Source: Bacteroidia bacterium (GTDB taxonomy: Bacteria; Bacteroidota; Bacteroidia; B-17B0; Aurantibacillaceae). From it: a stretch of DNA of 64,000 bases. Below the pieces are notes generated by a model. The model was not told the origin of the DNA. It made no database searches and worked only from the letters and a program-made list of their open reading frames with translations. Location of the stretch: contig JACMNO010000002.1 of the NCBI GenBank assembly GCA_014378485.1, positions 159,815 to 223,814 of the forward strand, written 5' to 3'. Every line of letters starts with the position of its first letter. Position 1 is the first letter of the stretch. Of this stretch, positions 63,662 to 64,000 are shown one piece after another. The position numbers were made by a program, and so were the translations under genes.

Positions 63662-64000
63662 TTATTGGATAATTAACCTACGGGTAATTTTTTCGTTTTT
63701 ACAATTAAGGTTTACAAAATAAACACCACTATTTAACTTAACATCATTAATAGTAACATTATTAAATCCATTCGTAACATCTACACTTTTGTTGTAAACC
63801 TTTCGTCCGGTAATATCTGTAATTTCTAAATTAAATTTCTCTGTAATATTTGCGTTAATTAATAAGTAAAACTCTCCGGAAGTTGGATTTGGAGCTAATA
63901 CATATTCAAAACTGCTCGCATGATCTTCTTTAATAGAAGTAGCCACTGAAGTATAGCAAGGGAAAGTCGGATTTGAAATGTACGTCATATTACTAAAATC
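63662..64000 (-). CDS. T9SS type A cargo protein, C-terminal part
   Basis: The frame is open to the right window edge, so the N-terminus lies outside. The last 75 residues are a sorting domain: YVLAPNPTSGEFYLLINA (the YPNP motif reads APNP), NLEITDITGRKVYNKSV, LNSGVYFVNLNCKNEKITR, and RLIIQ end. The cargo domain cannot be named. Confidence 0.85.
   Translation of the reverse strand, partial: DFSNMTYISNPTFPCYTSVATSIKEDHASSFEYVLAPNPTSGEFYLLINANITEKFNLEITDITGRKVYNKSVDVTNGFNNVTINDVKLNSGVYFVNLNCKNEKITRRLIIQ

Noticed and set aside
1..64000. Insertion sequences, prophage, rRNA or tRNA genes
   Set aside because: None recognised on either strand; only short dispersed repeats and one decayed gene point to mobility.

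Overview
The window is AT-rich DNA from a member of the Bacteroidota (class Bacteroidia). Several independent signs agree. At least six proteins carry type IX secretion (T9SS) type A sorting tails with a YPNP/FPNP start, and one carries a type B (CHU_C) tail. Promoters show the Bacteroidota -7 element TAnnTTTG. Shine-Dalgarno sequences are mostly absent. Family-specific genes include DUF3276, SiaB/SiaC, HTTM, a START-like protein, paired rhomboids next to mutL, and a fructose-bisphosphate aldolase next to accD. No rRNA, tRNA, transposase or prophage gene was recognised. The order or genus cannot be fixed from this alone.

Layout. 0-9 kb: end of a DHH phosphoesterase, a secreted PHB-depolymerase-like esterase, malic enzyme, a secreted leucine-rich-repeat protein, a secreted LVIVD protein followed by 3-hydroxyacyl-CoA dehydrogenase, and a lipoprotein. 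9-11.3 kb: an HTTM membrane protein and a methyltransferase. 11.3-14.8 kb is an accessory patch: tandem 47-nt repeats, a 330-bp array of 15 units with an exact 22-nt period, an unrecognised two-domain protein, a decayed RibD/DHFR-like gene, an S41 peptidase and more dispersed repeats. 14.8-24 kb: aconitase broken by one in-frame TAA, a PUR-domain protein, a secreted M43 protease, an SPFH protein, a TPR protein, and a queuosine patch (queD and a YhhQ-type transporter around a D-Ala-D-Ala dipeptidase).

24-31.5 kb: a hybrid sensor with Reg_prop/Y_Y_Y propellers joined to a PP2C (SpoIIE) phosphatase, then lipoprotein-SiaB-SiaC, which together make a complete partner-switching set, followed by aldolase and accD. 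31.4-38 kb: a minus-strand surface-polysaccharide export set (flippase, two chain-length regulators, O-antigen ligase/polymerase), an alkyltransferase-like DNA repair protein and a LuxE-like enzyme. 38-47.5 kb: lipid and central metabolism (cdsA, glutamate dehydrogenase, thiolase), a secreted propeller, a phosphoesterase and a cell-wall amidase.

47.5-64 kb: LptD-like outer-membrane assembly protein, a TPMT-type methyltransferase, UbiA prenyltransferase, Maf, an ECF sigma factor, a START-like protein with a long Lys/Ala-rich histone-H1-like N-terminus, the mutL-rhomboid-rhomboid-TPR/PD40-DUF4159 run, ferredoxin and a LuxC-like acyl-CoA reductase, an orphan type B sorting domain, an ABC ATPase with no usual start codon, and the tail of another T9SS cargo.

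The best candidate for something undescribed is the 22-nt-phased array at 11565-11894 with the unknown gene at 12109-12804. Next in interest are the propeller-SiaABC module, the palindrome overlapping the queD promoter, the two-hairpin dispersed element at 39902-40008, and the genes whose reading frames run past any normal start codon.
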